A DNA stretch of 64,000 nt from Desulfobulbaceae bacterium UBA2273 (GTDB lineage Bacteria; Desulfobacterota; Desulfobulbia; Desulfobulbales; Desulfurivibrionaceae), in contig DDWZ01000022.1 in NCBI GenBank assembly GCA_002347095.1, positions 62,001-126,000 on the forward strand. Direction: 5' to 3'. Below the pieces are notes generated by a model. It searched no databases, was not told the DNA's origin, and saw nothing but the letters and a program-made list of their open reading frames with translations. Positions 27,315-36,200 of the stretch are shown in pieces (positions within the stretch are counted from its first letter, which is position 1; every line of letters begins with the position of its first letter). The position numbers were made by a program, and so were the translations under genes.

Positions 27315-27704
27315 ATGAAAGTAGATTTCTGGGGTCATGAATTTGAAGTCAACATGTGGGTCGGCTGCCTGGGCGGCTTTCTCATCGCCATTATGTCCTC
27401 GATGTTCGGTTTCGGCGGCGGTCCGTTCATGGTGCCGCTGATGACCGTCGCCCTTGGGCTGCCCATGTACATCGTAGTCGGCAGCTCGCTCTTGGCCATC
27501 TTTTTCAACACGGCCATGGGCACTGTCCGACACATGCAGTTCGGCAACTTCGACCTGCTGCTCTTTCTGGCCATGTTTCCGGCTGCCCTGCTGGGCGGCT
27601 ATTTCGGCCCGCAGATCGCCAAACGCTTAAGCCCGGTGGTGGTGAAACGTGTTGCCTGCGTGGGCCTGGTGCTGCTCGGCCTTAAGCTGCTGGGCCTGTA
27701 TTAA
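27315..27704 (+). CDS. TauE/SafE-type transporter second half
   Basis: The 129-residue product has about four helices and the repeat signature of the family (LIAIMSSMFGFGGGPFMVPLM, VVGSSLLAIFFNT). Its GFGGGPFM motif mirrors the GAGGGFILNP motif of the preceding protein, as expected for the two inverted halves of a TSUP carrier. The start has AGGAGG upstream and lies 22 bp after the first half. It presumably forms one carrier with the preceding protein. Confidence 0.85.
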   Translation: MKVDFWGHEFEVNMWVGCLGGFLIAIMSSMFGFGGGPFMVPLMTVALGLPMYIVVGSSLLAIFFNTAMGTVRHMQFGNFDLLLFLAMFPAALLGGYFGPQIAKRLSPVVVKRVACVGLVLLGLKLLGLY

Positions 27705-27716
27705 AAAACCATCCGT

Positions 27717-27770
27717 CCAGGTCCGGTTCCGCGGCGCCCCCTCCCTTACTCGCCGTGGAGCCGGACCTGG
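27717..27770 (+). promoter_or_regulatory. intercistronic hairpin
   Basis: CCAGGTCCGG (27717-27726) and CCGGACCTGG (27761-27770) are exact inverted arms, extended by GCGGCG/CGCCG inside. No T run follows. It lies between the transporter and response-regulator genes and may set relative expression by pausing or mRNA processing. Confidence 0.55.
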
Positions 27771-27830
27771 CTCCGGCCTGGGGAATGAACCTTGGGCCAA
27801 TCACCCTACGATCCAAAAAGAGGGTCCAGT

Positions 27831-28190
27831 ATGGCTCACATTTTCGTCTTGGATGATGTCCTGGATGCCGCCGTACTGACCCAGAGAATTCTGACCAAAA
27901 AAGGGCATCAGGTGGAGATTTTCACCGAGGAACGGGAAGCTGTGCAGTATGCCAGGAAAAACCATGTGGATCTGGCCATCCTGGACATCAATCTGAAAAA
28001 AACCAACGGGATCAGTGTGCTGGAAGAACTCAAGCGCGCGGACCCGATGATCCGGGTCATTATGCTCACCGGATATCCGACCATTGAAACAGCCCGCCAA
28101 GCCCTGCGCCTTGGCGCGGCGGATTACTGCGTAAAGCCCGTGGATAAAAGCGAACTGGAACAGAAGGTCTCCGCCGCGCTGGCCAATTGA
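27831..28190 (+). CDS. single-domain response regulator in sulfur operon
   Basis: The 119-residue receiver begins [15 protein letters not shown]. It has LAILDINLKKTNG (phospho-Asp), MLTGYPT (Thr) and CVKPVDK (Lys). It is closely related to the receiver encoded at 21588-21968. It sits inside the operon of transporter and molybdopterin-enzyme genes, suggesting a feedback or phosphate-sharing role with the adjacent kinase. No DNA-binding domain is present. Confidence 0.92.
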   Translation: MAHIFVLDDVLDAAVLTQRILTKKGHQVEIFTEEREAVQYARKNHVDLAILDINLKKTNGISVLEELKRADPMIRVIMLTGYPTIETARQALRLGAADYCVKPVDKSELEQKVSAALAN

Positions 28191-28228
28191 GCCGCGAACG
28201 GCAAGCCACAGAAACAGGAGTCGTAATC

Positions 28229-30343
28229 ATGAAGAAATCAGTCTGGAGCATGTGCGGCATGTGTACCGTTCGCTGCCCCATCCGGGTCGAGGTCGAAGAC
28301 AACAACGTGACCTGGCTCGAAGGCAACCAGCACATCCTGAAAGGCGCTCTGTGCGCCAAGGGATCGGCCGGTCCTTCCCTGGTGGCCGACAAGGAGCGCC
28401 CCCAGCAGCCGCTGATCAGACGCGGCGGCCGGGGAGCAGGACGCTGGGAGGCGGTGAGCTGGGAGTTCGCCCTTGACTACATTGCGGACAAGCTGAAAAC
28501 CATCATCGACCGCCATGGCCCGGAGGCGATCATGGCCAGCTCCAGGGGCGGCCCATTCCAGGACCTGGTCAAGGCCTTTACCCATGCCCTGGGCTCGCCC
28601 AACTACAGCAACCACGACAGCGCCTGCGGTCGGAACGTCCACCACGCCAGCATCTCGCTCTTCGGCCTGGGCCGAAAAGGCTTTATCTACGACATTAAAA
28701 ACGCCAAGCATCTGGTGCTGTTCGGCCGCAACATTCTCGCCTCCCTGCGGCCCGCCGAGGTCAACCAGGTCATGGACATGCTGGACAAAGGCGGCAGGCT
28801 CACCTATGTGGACGTCCGTCAGACCCTGACCGGGATCAAGGCCACCAACTTCTTCCAGGTCCGACCCGGCACGGATTACGCCCTGGCCCTGGCCCTGATT
28901 CACGAGATCATCAAGGCCGAGGGGTATGACGCGGACTTTGTGGAGCGGTACACCACCGGCTTTGACGAGTTGGCCTATTTCGTGGAAAACTACTCCGCCG
29001 AATGGGCGGCCAAGGAATGCGGCATCAAGGCCAAGGATATCCATGAACTGGTCGGCCAGCTCATCGCCGACCGCCCCAAGGTTGTCTTCCATCCGGGCTG
29101 GATGCTCTCCCGCTACAACGACTCCTTTTACGCCAGCAGGGCCTTGAACTGCCTCAACGCCCTGATGGGCAACATCGAGGTCGAGGGCGGCCTCATCTTT
29201 GCCAAGGGCGCCGGAGACTGCGGCGGCAAGGGGCCACGCGCGCTCAACGAACTCTCGCCCAAGCCGACCGCCAAACGGGCCGACGGGGTGGGAGACGTGT
29301 ACAAACAGTTCGAAAAAGGACCGGGCCTCTTCCACCTTTTCTACAAGGCCATGGCCACGGGCAACCCGTATCCGATCAAGGGCATTATCTGCGTCCGCCA
29401 CGACCCCTTTGCCTGCTTCCCCGACCCGCAGGCCCAAAAGGAGGCGCTGGACAACTGCGACCTGATCGTTTCCGTCGACACCCATTACAGCGAGTTCGGC
29501 TGGTATGCCGATGTGATCCTGCCCGAATCGACGTATCTTGAACGCGACAGCATGATCGCCCTGCAAAAGGGGATGAAGCCCAGAATGATCATGCGCAACA
29601 AAGCCATCGAACCCCAGGCCGACACCCGCGACCTCTACAGCATCATCAAGGGGTTGGCCACCCGGCTCGGGCTGGACCAGTATTTCCCCTTTAACACCGT
29701 GCGGGAATTATGGGAGTGGCAACTGGAACCCACCGGCTTTACCCTCGCCGACTTCGAGAAGAAAGGGTTTGTCGAATACGCGGACAAACCGGTGCTGTAC
29801 GACCGGGAGAAGCTGGAAGGCAAGTTCAAGACCCCTTCGGGCAAGATCGAGATCATCAGCCAGAAGCTCAGCGAATGGGGATTTCCCTCCTGGAAGCCCT
29901 ACGAGAGCCCAGCCAAGCCGCCTAAGGGCCAGTATCGGTTGGTGTTCGGCCGCTCGCCTCTGCATGCCCACAGCCACACCGTCAACAACCCGCTGCTCAA
30001 TGAGATGATGCCGGAGAACACCCTGTGGATCAACACCAGGGAAGCGGGCAAGATGGGGGTTGCCGAAGGGGATTTCGTCGATGTCATCTCCGGTGATATA
30101 ACCAGCGTGATCACCGCCAAGCTGACGGATTTCATTCATCCCGAGGCGGTCTACACCGTGCACGGGTTTGGCCGCCAGATTCCCCTCCAAACCAGGGCCT
30201 ACCATGCGGGCATGAGCGATCAGAAGCTCATGAAGGGCCAGTTGCAGAACATGGACCCGGTGGGCGGCGGCCTCAACCTCTGCGAGACCTTTGTCACCGT
30301 ACGGAAAAGCTCCAAAAACCATCAACGGAAGGTGGAACTATGA
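28229..30343 (+). CDS. molybdopterin oxidoreductase catalytic subunit, PhsA/PsrA-like, without export signal
   Basis: Start ATG at 28229 behind AGGAG. The 704-residue product has a [4Fe-4S] site (Cys9, Cys12, Cys16, Cys42) and a DMSO-reductase-family core (WLEGNQ, AFTHALGSPN, FQVRPGTDYALALA). A Cys at 133 in HDSACGRN is the likely Mo/W ligand. The C-terminal dinucleotide-binding domain has HTVNNPLL. It resembles thiosulfate/polysulfide reductase catalytic subunits. There is no Tat leader, so it should be cytoplasmic, and no membrane anchor gene follows. A sulfur-compound substrate is inferred from the adjacent anion carrier. Confidence 0.85.
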   Translation: MKKSVWSMCGMCTVRCPIRVEVEDNNVTWLEGNQHILKGALCAKGSAGPSLVADKERPQQPLIRRGGRGAGRWEAVSWEFALDYIADKLKTIIDRHGPEAIMASSRGGPFQDLVKAFTHALGSPNYSNHDSACGRNVHHASISLFGLGRKGFIYDIKNAKHLVLFGRNILASLRPAEVNQVMDMLDKGGRLTYVDVRQTLTGIKATNFFQVRPGTDYALALALIHEIIKAEGYDADFVERYTTGFDELAYFVENYSAEWAAKECGIKAKDIHELVGQLIADRPKVVFHPGWMLSRYNDSFYASRALNCLNALMGNIEVEGGLIFAKGAGDCGGKGPRALNELSPKPTAKRADGVGDVYKQFEKGPGLFHLFYKAMATGNPYPIKGIICVRHDPFACFPDPQAQKEALDNCDLIVSVDTHYSEFGWYADVILPESTYLERDSMIALQKGMKPRMIMRNKAIEPQADTRDLYSIIKGLATRLGLDQYFPFNTVRELWEWQLEPTGFTLADFEKKGFVEYADKPVLYDREKLEGKFKTPSGKIEIISQKLSEWGFPSWKPYESPAKPPKGQYRLVFGRSPLHAHSHTVNNPLLNEMMPENTLWINTREAGKMGVAEGDFVDVISGDITSVITAKLTDFIHPEAVYTVHGFGRQIPLQTRAYHAGMSDQKLMKGQLQNMDPVGGGLNLCETFVTVRKSSKNHQRKVEL

Positions 30344-30792
30344 ACACCTACACCTTGTATCTCAACAGCAAACGGTGCATAGGCTGCCACGGCTGCGTGG
30401 TCCATTGCAAGGCCAACAAGGGATTGCCGGTGGGGCCGATTCTCTGCGAGATAAGCCATGAACCGCTCAAATCGGTGCGTGGGGTCCCGAAAACCGAGTT
30501 CAAGTTCCGCTCCTGCTACCACTGCGAGGACCCGTTCTGTGTCACCATCTGCCCCACCGGGGCGATGAAAAAGCGCGAAGACGGCATCGTCTATGTGGAT
30601 GTGCCTAAATGCATCGGCTGTATGGCCTGCGCCGGCGCCTGCCCCTGGGGCATCCCCCAGCATAATCCCGAGACCAACAAGGCGGTGAAATGCGATTACT
30701 GCATGGACCGTTTGGATGCGGGGCTGCAACCCGCCTGTGTAACCAAATGCACCACCCACGCCTTAAAGCTGGTGACTATGAAAGTGATCTAA
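30340..30792 (+). CDS. four-cluster ferredoxin-type electron transfer subunit
   Basis: The 150-residue product has the DmsB/PhsB/NrfC cysteine pattern: CIGCHGCVVHC, CYHCEDPFCVTICP, CIGCMACAGACP, and CDYC with a final C-V-T-K-C, enough for four [4Fe-4S] clusters. It overlaps the catalytic gene by 4 bp (ATGA) and passes electrons to or from it. It lacks a membrane-anchored partner. Confidence 0.93.
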   Translation: MNTYTLYLNSKRCIGCHGCVVHCKANKGLPVGPILCEISHEPLKSVRGVPKTEFKFRSCYHCEDPFCVTICPTGAMKKREDGIVYVDVPKCIGCMACAGACPWGIPQHNPETNKAVKCDYCMDRLDAGLQPACVTKCTTHALKLVTMKVI

Positions 30793-30806
30793 ACACCCCC
30801 AGGAAC

Positions 30807-30841
30807 CGCAGGGCGTTGTCCTCCGCGGCAAACGCCCTGTG
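30807..30841 (+). repeat. hairpin repeat upstream of usp, copy 1
   Basis: CGCAGGGCGTTGTCC, a 5-base loop and GGCAAACGCCCTGTG form a partial stem. A close copy lies just after the usp gene at 31792-31826 in the same orientation. Confidence 0.5.
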
Positions 30842-30924
30842 CGAGAAGAGGTTTCCGTTCAAGCCCGCCAATCGTATGGCCTACCAACCCATCAACAAGA
30901 CGGACACAAAGGAGACGGACAACT

Positions 30925-31773
30925 ATGGAAACCGCGCAGACACAGATGGTATCTTTTGTCGAAAGGATTCTTCTCGCCACCGATTGCTCCCCGTTCAGCG
31001 AAGGCGCCGAACAGGAGGCTATTTTCTTTGCCCAGGCCTGCGGGGCGGTTTTGACAATCCTGCATGTCATTGAGGCCAATCCGGAATTTTCCACCATCGG
31101 CCATGAAACCGCACTGGAGATGGAAGAATCGGCCAGGGACCATCTTGAAAAGATTCACAGGATGGCAACAAACGAAGAAATCAAGGCGGAAATCGTGATC
31201 CGCCATTCGGACGACCCGGTGGAAGTTATCAACGAGGAGGTCCTCACAAGAAACATAGACATCGTCATAACAGGGCGGAGGGGGAGACGGGGCATCAAGA
31301 AAATCCTGATGGGAGTGGTGACGGAAAAGGTCGCCTCCATGGTACCCTGCAAAACCCTCATTGTTCCCAAAGATTTTGTCATTGAAGGCGATGGCGTCCT
31401 GCTTGCCACCGATGGCTCATCGTTCAGCGAAAATGCGGAAAAAGAAGCCATCAACATGGTGTCGCGCTGCGACTATTTGAAATACATCTGTGTAGTGTCG
31501 GCAGCGGCCACCGCCGCAGAGCTTGATGAGGCCAAACAACGCGTCCAGCGCATCAAAACCCGGATACAGGCAGAAAACAAAAAAATCACCATCGAAACCG
31601 TGGCCGAGATCGGATCGCCAAGTGACATGATCGTGCGCAAGGCACGGGAGAAAAAGGTCGATGTGATTATCATGGGCTCCCATGGCAGAACAGGCCTGCA
31701 ACGGTTGCTGATGGGGAGCGTGTGCTCCGAGTTGATCGCGTCCGCGCCCTGTTCCGTGCTGATCACCAAATAA
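30925..31773 (+). CDS. tandem-domain universal stress protein
   Basis: The 282-residue product has two Usp domains, about residues 9-147 and 150-282. Each opens with an ILLATD/VLLATDGSSFS motif. The nucleotide-binding G-x2-G-x9-G(S/T) pattern is clear at the end of domain 2 (MGSHGRTGLQRLLMGSVCSELI) and looser in domain 1 (TGRRGRRGIKKILMGVVTEKV). Usp proteins bind ATP or its analogues and appear under stress. A start behind AAAGGAG is clear. It may be the last gene of the sulfur operon, but the flanking hairpins could separate it. Confidence 0.9.
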   Translation: METAQTQMVSFVERILLATDCSPFSEGAEQEAIFFAQACGAVLTILHVIEANPEFSTIGHETALEMEESARDHLEKIHRMATNEEIKAEIVIRHSDDPVEVINEEVLTRNIDIVITGRRGRRGIKKILMGVVTEKVASMVPCKTLIVPKDFVIEGDGVLLATDGSSFSENAEKEAINMVSRCDYLKYICVVSAAATAAELDEAKQRVQRIKTRIQAENKKITIETVAEIGSPSDMIVRKAREKKVDVIIMGSHGRTGLQRLLMGSVCSELIASAPCSVLITK

Positions 31774-31791
31774 CGGACCCTTTCTTCTGCC

Positions 31792-31826
31792 CGCAGGGTG
31801 TTGTCCTTCTCGGATAACGCCCTGCG
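31792..31826 (+). repeat. hairpin repeat downstream of usp, copy 2
   Basis: CGCAGGGTGTTGTCC, TTCTC, GGATAACGCCCTGCG: a 15-bp stem with two G-T type mismatches. It matches the copy at 30807-30841. The rest of 31774-32020 is AT-rich with no gene. Confidence 0.55.
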
Positions 31827-32020
31827 CCAGCAACTTCCCGCGCCAAGCGCCACTCTCCCGGCAGCCAACCCCCTAGAAATACGTACAAAAAAAATAGTTG
31901 CAGAAAATCTAAAACAGGGATATTAAGTATTAAGTAAAATTACTAAACACTTTGTCCGCCTGTACTCACCATCCGCAGTTGCTCCTGCGCAGAACAGGCA
32001 AATGTTCTTCCCCTCCCCTT

Positions 32021-32058
32021 AAAAAGCCGTCGGACGCAAGTCCGGCGGCTTTTTTTTA
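32021..32058. terminator. bidirectional terminator
   Basis: AAAAAGCCGTCGGAC, loop GCAA, GTCCGGCGGC and eight T; the complement strand also ends in a T run. On the minus strand it terminates the EF-G-like gene. Confidence 0.8.
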
Positions 32059-32077
32059 TTGCTGCCTTGCTGCGCGA

Positions 32078-34192
32078 TCAATCCGCGTGTTGTCTGGCCA
32101 GACTCTTCTGCACCTCAAAAGGCACCGGCGCATACTCCTTGAACCGCCGCTTGAAACTGGCCCTCCCCTGGGTGATGGATTTCAGGGCGGTGGTGTACTT
32201 GTACTGCTCGGCCAGCGGGGTCAGGGCCTTGATCACCTGGTAGCGGCCCTGGGTTTCCATGCCGCTGATGATCGACCGCCGCGTTTGGAGATCGCCCATC
32301 ACCTCGCCCATCACCTCTTCCGGCACCATGATCTCCATCTCGTAGATGGGTTCGAGGATGAGCGGATCGGCCTGTTGGAAGGCCTCTTTGAAGGCTTGGG
32401 CCCCGGCGATCTTAAACGAGATGTCGTTGGAATCCACCGCGTGCATCTTGCCGTCGAAAACCATGACCCGCACATCCCGCACATGGGAGCCGGTCATGGG
32501 GCCTTCCTGCATCTTCTCCATGACTCCCCGCTGGATGGAAGGCAGATACTTGCCGTCGATGACCCCGCCCACGATGCAGTTGTAAAATACCAGTTTGCCG
32601 CCCCAGGGCAGGTCGATCTCCTCCTTGCCCCGCACGTTGAGGTCGGTGGGGTCGGGCGCACCTTCCACATGGGGCTCGATGCGCAAGTGCACCTCGGCGA
32701 ACTGGCCCGAGCCGCCGGACTGTTTCTTGTGGCGGTACATGGCGGTGGCCGGCCTCTGGATCGTCTCCCGATAGGGGATCTTCGGCTCCACAAACTCCGT
32801 CTTGATCCCGTACACATGCTCCAAACGCCAGCGGGCCACCTGCAGGTGCAGCTCGCCCTGGCCCCAGAGGATCAACTGCTTCACCTCCGAGGCAAATTCG
32901 GCCTTGAGGGTCTGGTCCTCGGTCTGCATATCGCGCAGCGCCTCGCCCAACTTCTCATCGTCCTTTTTCTCCTTGGCCACGATGGCCGAACGGATGCGCG
33001 GTTCGGGAAATTCGATGGGCGCTATGCCCACCCGTTTCTCCTTGGAGTGCAGGGTGTGGTTGGTATTTGTGCCTTTCATTTTCAAGGTCGCGCCGATGTC
33101 GCCGGCGGAGAGCTTCTTCACCTGATTGCGCTCCTTGCCGTCCATGATAAAAAGCTGGGCCAACCGTTCGGTGTCGCCGGTCTGGTAGTTGACCAGATCC
33201 TGCCCTTCGCTCACCTCGCCGGAGCAAACCTTGAAAAAGGTGATCTTGCCGAGATAGGGCTCCACCAGGGTCTTAAAAACAAAGAGCACCGGAGGCCCGG
33301 CCGGGTCGCAGGCCAGCTCCCCGTTGTCCAGGGTGTGCTCGGGCAGCATCTCGTGGGCCGTGGGCGCCACGTTGTCGATGAAGCCCATCATCCTCCCGCT
33401 GCCCATGTTCTGCTTGGCGGAGAGACAGAAGATCGGAAAGAGCGACCGGTTGCGCATCCCGATCTTGAGCCCCATGCGCATCTCATCCTCATCCAGGCTG
33501 CCCTTGTCGAAATAGAGCTCCATCAGAGCTTCGTCGTTTTCCGCCGCCTTTTCCACCAATTCGTTGTGGAGCTTGTCGGCCCGCTCCTTCTCGCTTTCCG
33601 GGATGGGCAGCTTCTCGGGTTTGCCGCCCTCGGCGGGGAAGCGGTACATGGTCATCTTGAGCAGATCGATGATGGAGTTGAAGCCCTGACCCTGGTTGAC
33701 CGGATACTGCATGAGCACCGCCGCCGTGCCGAAGCGTTCCTGCAGGGAGCCCACCGCCTCGTCGTAGTCCGCCTTGGGATGATCCACCTGATTGATCGCA
33801 AAGATGGTGGGTTTAGCGAATCGTTCCACCGAGTTCCAGACCAGCTCGGTGCCCACCTCCACCCCGTACTGGGCGTTGATCAGCATGACGCAGGTGTCGG
33901 CCACCCGCAGGGCGGAGACGATCTCGCCCACGAAGTCGTCCAACCCAGGGGTGTCGATGATGTTGATCTTGTAGTCCCGCCATTCGGTGTGCAGGGAGGT
34001 GGCGTACACCGAGTTGCCGCGCTCCTGCTCGATCTGGTGATAATCGGAGATGGTGTTCTTGTCCTCAACCGTGCCGCGCCTTTTGGTGAGCCCTGCCTCG
34101 AAAACCATGGTCTCGGCCAGGGTTGTCTTGCCGGATTTGACACTGCCCAGTAAGACGATGTTCTTGATGTGCTTGTCGTCATAGACTTTCAT
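32078..34192 (-). CDS. EF-G-like translational GTPase
   Basis: Start at 34192 (MKVYDDKHIKNIVLLGSVKS) with GAGGTG upstream. The 704-residue product has GTPase motifs (GSVKSGKTTL, DTPGLDDF, NQVD) and the EF-G domain III-V layout, but its P loop is GSVKSGKT instead of GHVDHGKT. This places it with divergent EF-G paralogues found in Deltaproteobacteria and Bacteroidetes. The canonical fusA normally sits with rpsL/rpsG, absent here. A role in ribosome rescue or recycling is possible, not shown. Confidence 0.88.
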   Translation of the reverse strand: MKVYDDKHIKNIVLLGSVKSGKTTLAETMVFEAGLTKRRGTVEDKNTISDYHQIEQERGNSVYATSLHTEWRDYKINIIDTPGLDDFVGEIVSALRVADTCVMLINAQYGVEVGTELVWNSVERFAKPTIFAINQVDHPKADYDEAVGSLQERFGTAAVLMQYPVNQGQGFNSIIDLLKMTMYRFPAEGGKPEKLPIPESEKERADKLHNELVEKAAENDEALMELYFDKGSLDEDEMRMGLKIGMRNRSLFPIFCLSAKQNMGSGRMMGFIDNVAPTAHEMLPEHTLDNGELACDPAGPPVLFVFKTLVEPYLGKITFFKVCSGEVSEGQDLVNYQTGDTERLAQLFIMDGKERNQVKKLSAGDIGATLKMKGTNTNHTLHSKEKRVGIAPIEFPEPRIRSAIVAKEKKDDEKLGEALRDMQTEDQTLKAEFASEVKQLILWGQGELHLQVARWRLEHVYGIKTEFVEPKIPYRETIQRPATAMYRHKKQSGGSGQFAEVHLRIEPHVEGAPDPTDLNVRGKEEIDLPWGGKLVFYNCIVGGVIDGKYLPSIQRGVMEKMQEGPMTGSHVRDVRVMVFDGKMHAVDSNDISFKIAGAQAFKEAFQQADPLILEPIYEMEIMVPEEVMGEVMGDLQTRRSIISGMETQGRYQVIKALTPLAEQYKYTTALKSITQGRASFKRRFKEYAPVPFEVQKSLARQHAD

Positions 34193-34399
34193 GCGGCGCC
34201 ACCTCTTTTGGTCAATATGATTTTCATCCTGCCAGCTTGGGCCGGGGGGAGATTGCATTACTTTCAGGATAGCAAAAAAGAGGAGCGTCCAGCAGATTTT
34301 TTTCCCGGGGCCGAGCAATTTTTCACAGGCCTGGCAGAGGTTGGCGTTCCGCGCTGGATCATGGTATAGTGCGGTTATTCCTGCACAATCCAACAAAAA

Positions 34400-34527
34400 T
34401 GGACTCGTAACAACTGCCCTTCGACAGGCTCAGGGCGAACGGTACTACCTTAACGTATTGATATTCCGTTCGTGCTGAGCCTGTCGAAGCACCTGTTTGC
34501 AGCACATTACAAGTTGTGTCGAGTCCA
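34400..34527. repeat. 128-bp MITE-like element with nested inverted repeats
   Basis: Outer ends TGGACTCGTAACAACT and the near-complement AGTTGTGTCGAGTCCA (14 of 16 paired) enclose a second inverted repeat. Its arms are CTTCGACAGGCTCAGG... (from 34419) and the complement ending CTGTCGAAG at 34489. The inner word CTTCGACAGGCTCAG is a repeat known from many proteobacterial genomes. The gap 34193-34546 otherwise contains only upstream regions of the two flanking genes. Confidence 0.65.
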
Positions 34528-34546
34528 TCAACAAAGGAGTACCCCC

Positions 34547-35545
<999 letters not shown>

Positions 35546-35583
35546 CCCTCTCTTTGCTGCCAGCCTTCCCAAAGGAGACCTCC

Positions 35584-36168
35584 ATGCGTTTGCCCACCGC
35601 CATCCTGCTCGCCCTTGTCCTCTCCCTGAATTCGGGCTGCTCGGGCATGCTGCCGGTGGCCAAAACCACGGACGAATCCCGCTGGGACAGCTTTGATCAG
35701 GTCAAGGCGTCCTTTGACCTGATCGTTCCCTTCTCAACCACAAAAAACGACCTGCAAAAGCTTGGCTTCGACCCCTACCAAACCGCCAATATCCAGATTC
35801 TCAACTATCTGGCCATCATCGCCAAATTCATGCCCAACACCAATATCACCAAGGCTGATCTGCCCCAAGGGCTTCAGGGCTGCGTGGAGGCAACGGATTC
35901 CTGTATCGCCTATGAACTGAAGACCCAAAATCTTAAAAGCCAGCGGGAGGGCAATCTTTTTCTTGATCTCCTGCGCTTCAAACGCCAGGCCCACCAGACC
36001 GGCTGGCGCTTTTCCGCCTTCATTGTCCTGGTGAACGACCTGGTGGTGTACAAACTCTGGGACGGACAACCCCGCATCCAAGGGGAGGTGTACAAAAAGA
36101 ACCCCCTCGGCCCCCTCCAGGAGCCCGCGGACCTTGCCACGGATGCCGCGGTGGTGGGCACCTTCTAG
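35584..36168 (+). CDS. lipoprotein of unknown function
   Basis: Start at 35584 after AAAGGAG. The 194-residue product has a lipoprotein signal (SLNSGC, Cys about 19) and a soluble domain with no motif I recognise. It mentions IVPFSTTKNDLQKLGFDP, reminiscent of the SmpA/BamE-like fold in lipoproteins, but the match is weak. It follows yhdH by 38 bp and may share its transcript. Confidence 0.7.
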   Translation: MRLPTAILLALVLSLNSGCSGMLPVAKTTDESRWDSFDQVKASFDLIVPFSTTKNDLQKLGFDPYQTANIQILNYLAIIAKFMPNTNITKADLPQGLQGCVEATDSCIAYELKTQNLKSQREGNLFLDLLRFKRQAHQTGWRFSAFIVLVNDLVVYKLWDGQPRIQGEVYKKNPLGPLQEPADLATDAAVVGTF

Positions 36169-36200
36169 CCACCCCGAAAACGCTGGACCAGGCCCGGGGC

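Noticed and set aside
30690..31073. An extra gene between the FeS subunit and the stress protein.
   Set aside because: It overlaps both confirmed genes in another frame and has no ribosome binding site or motif.
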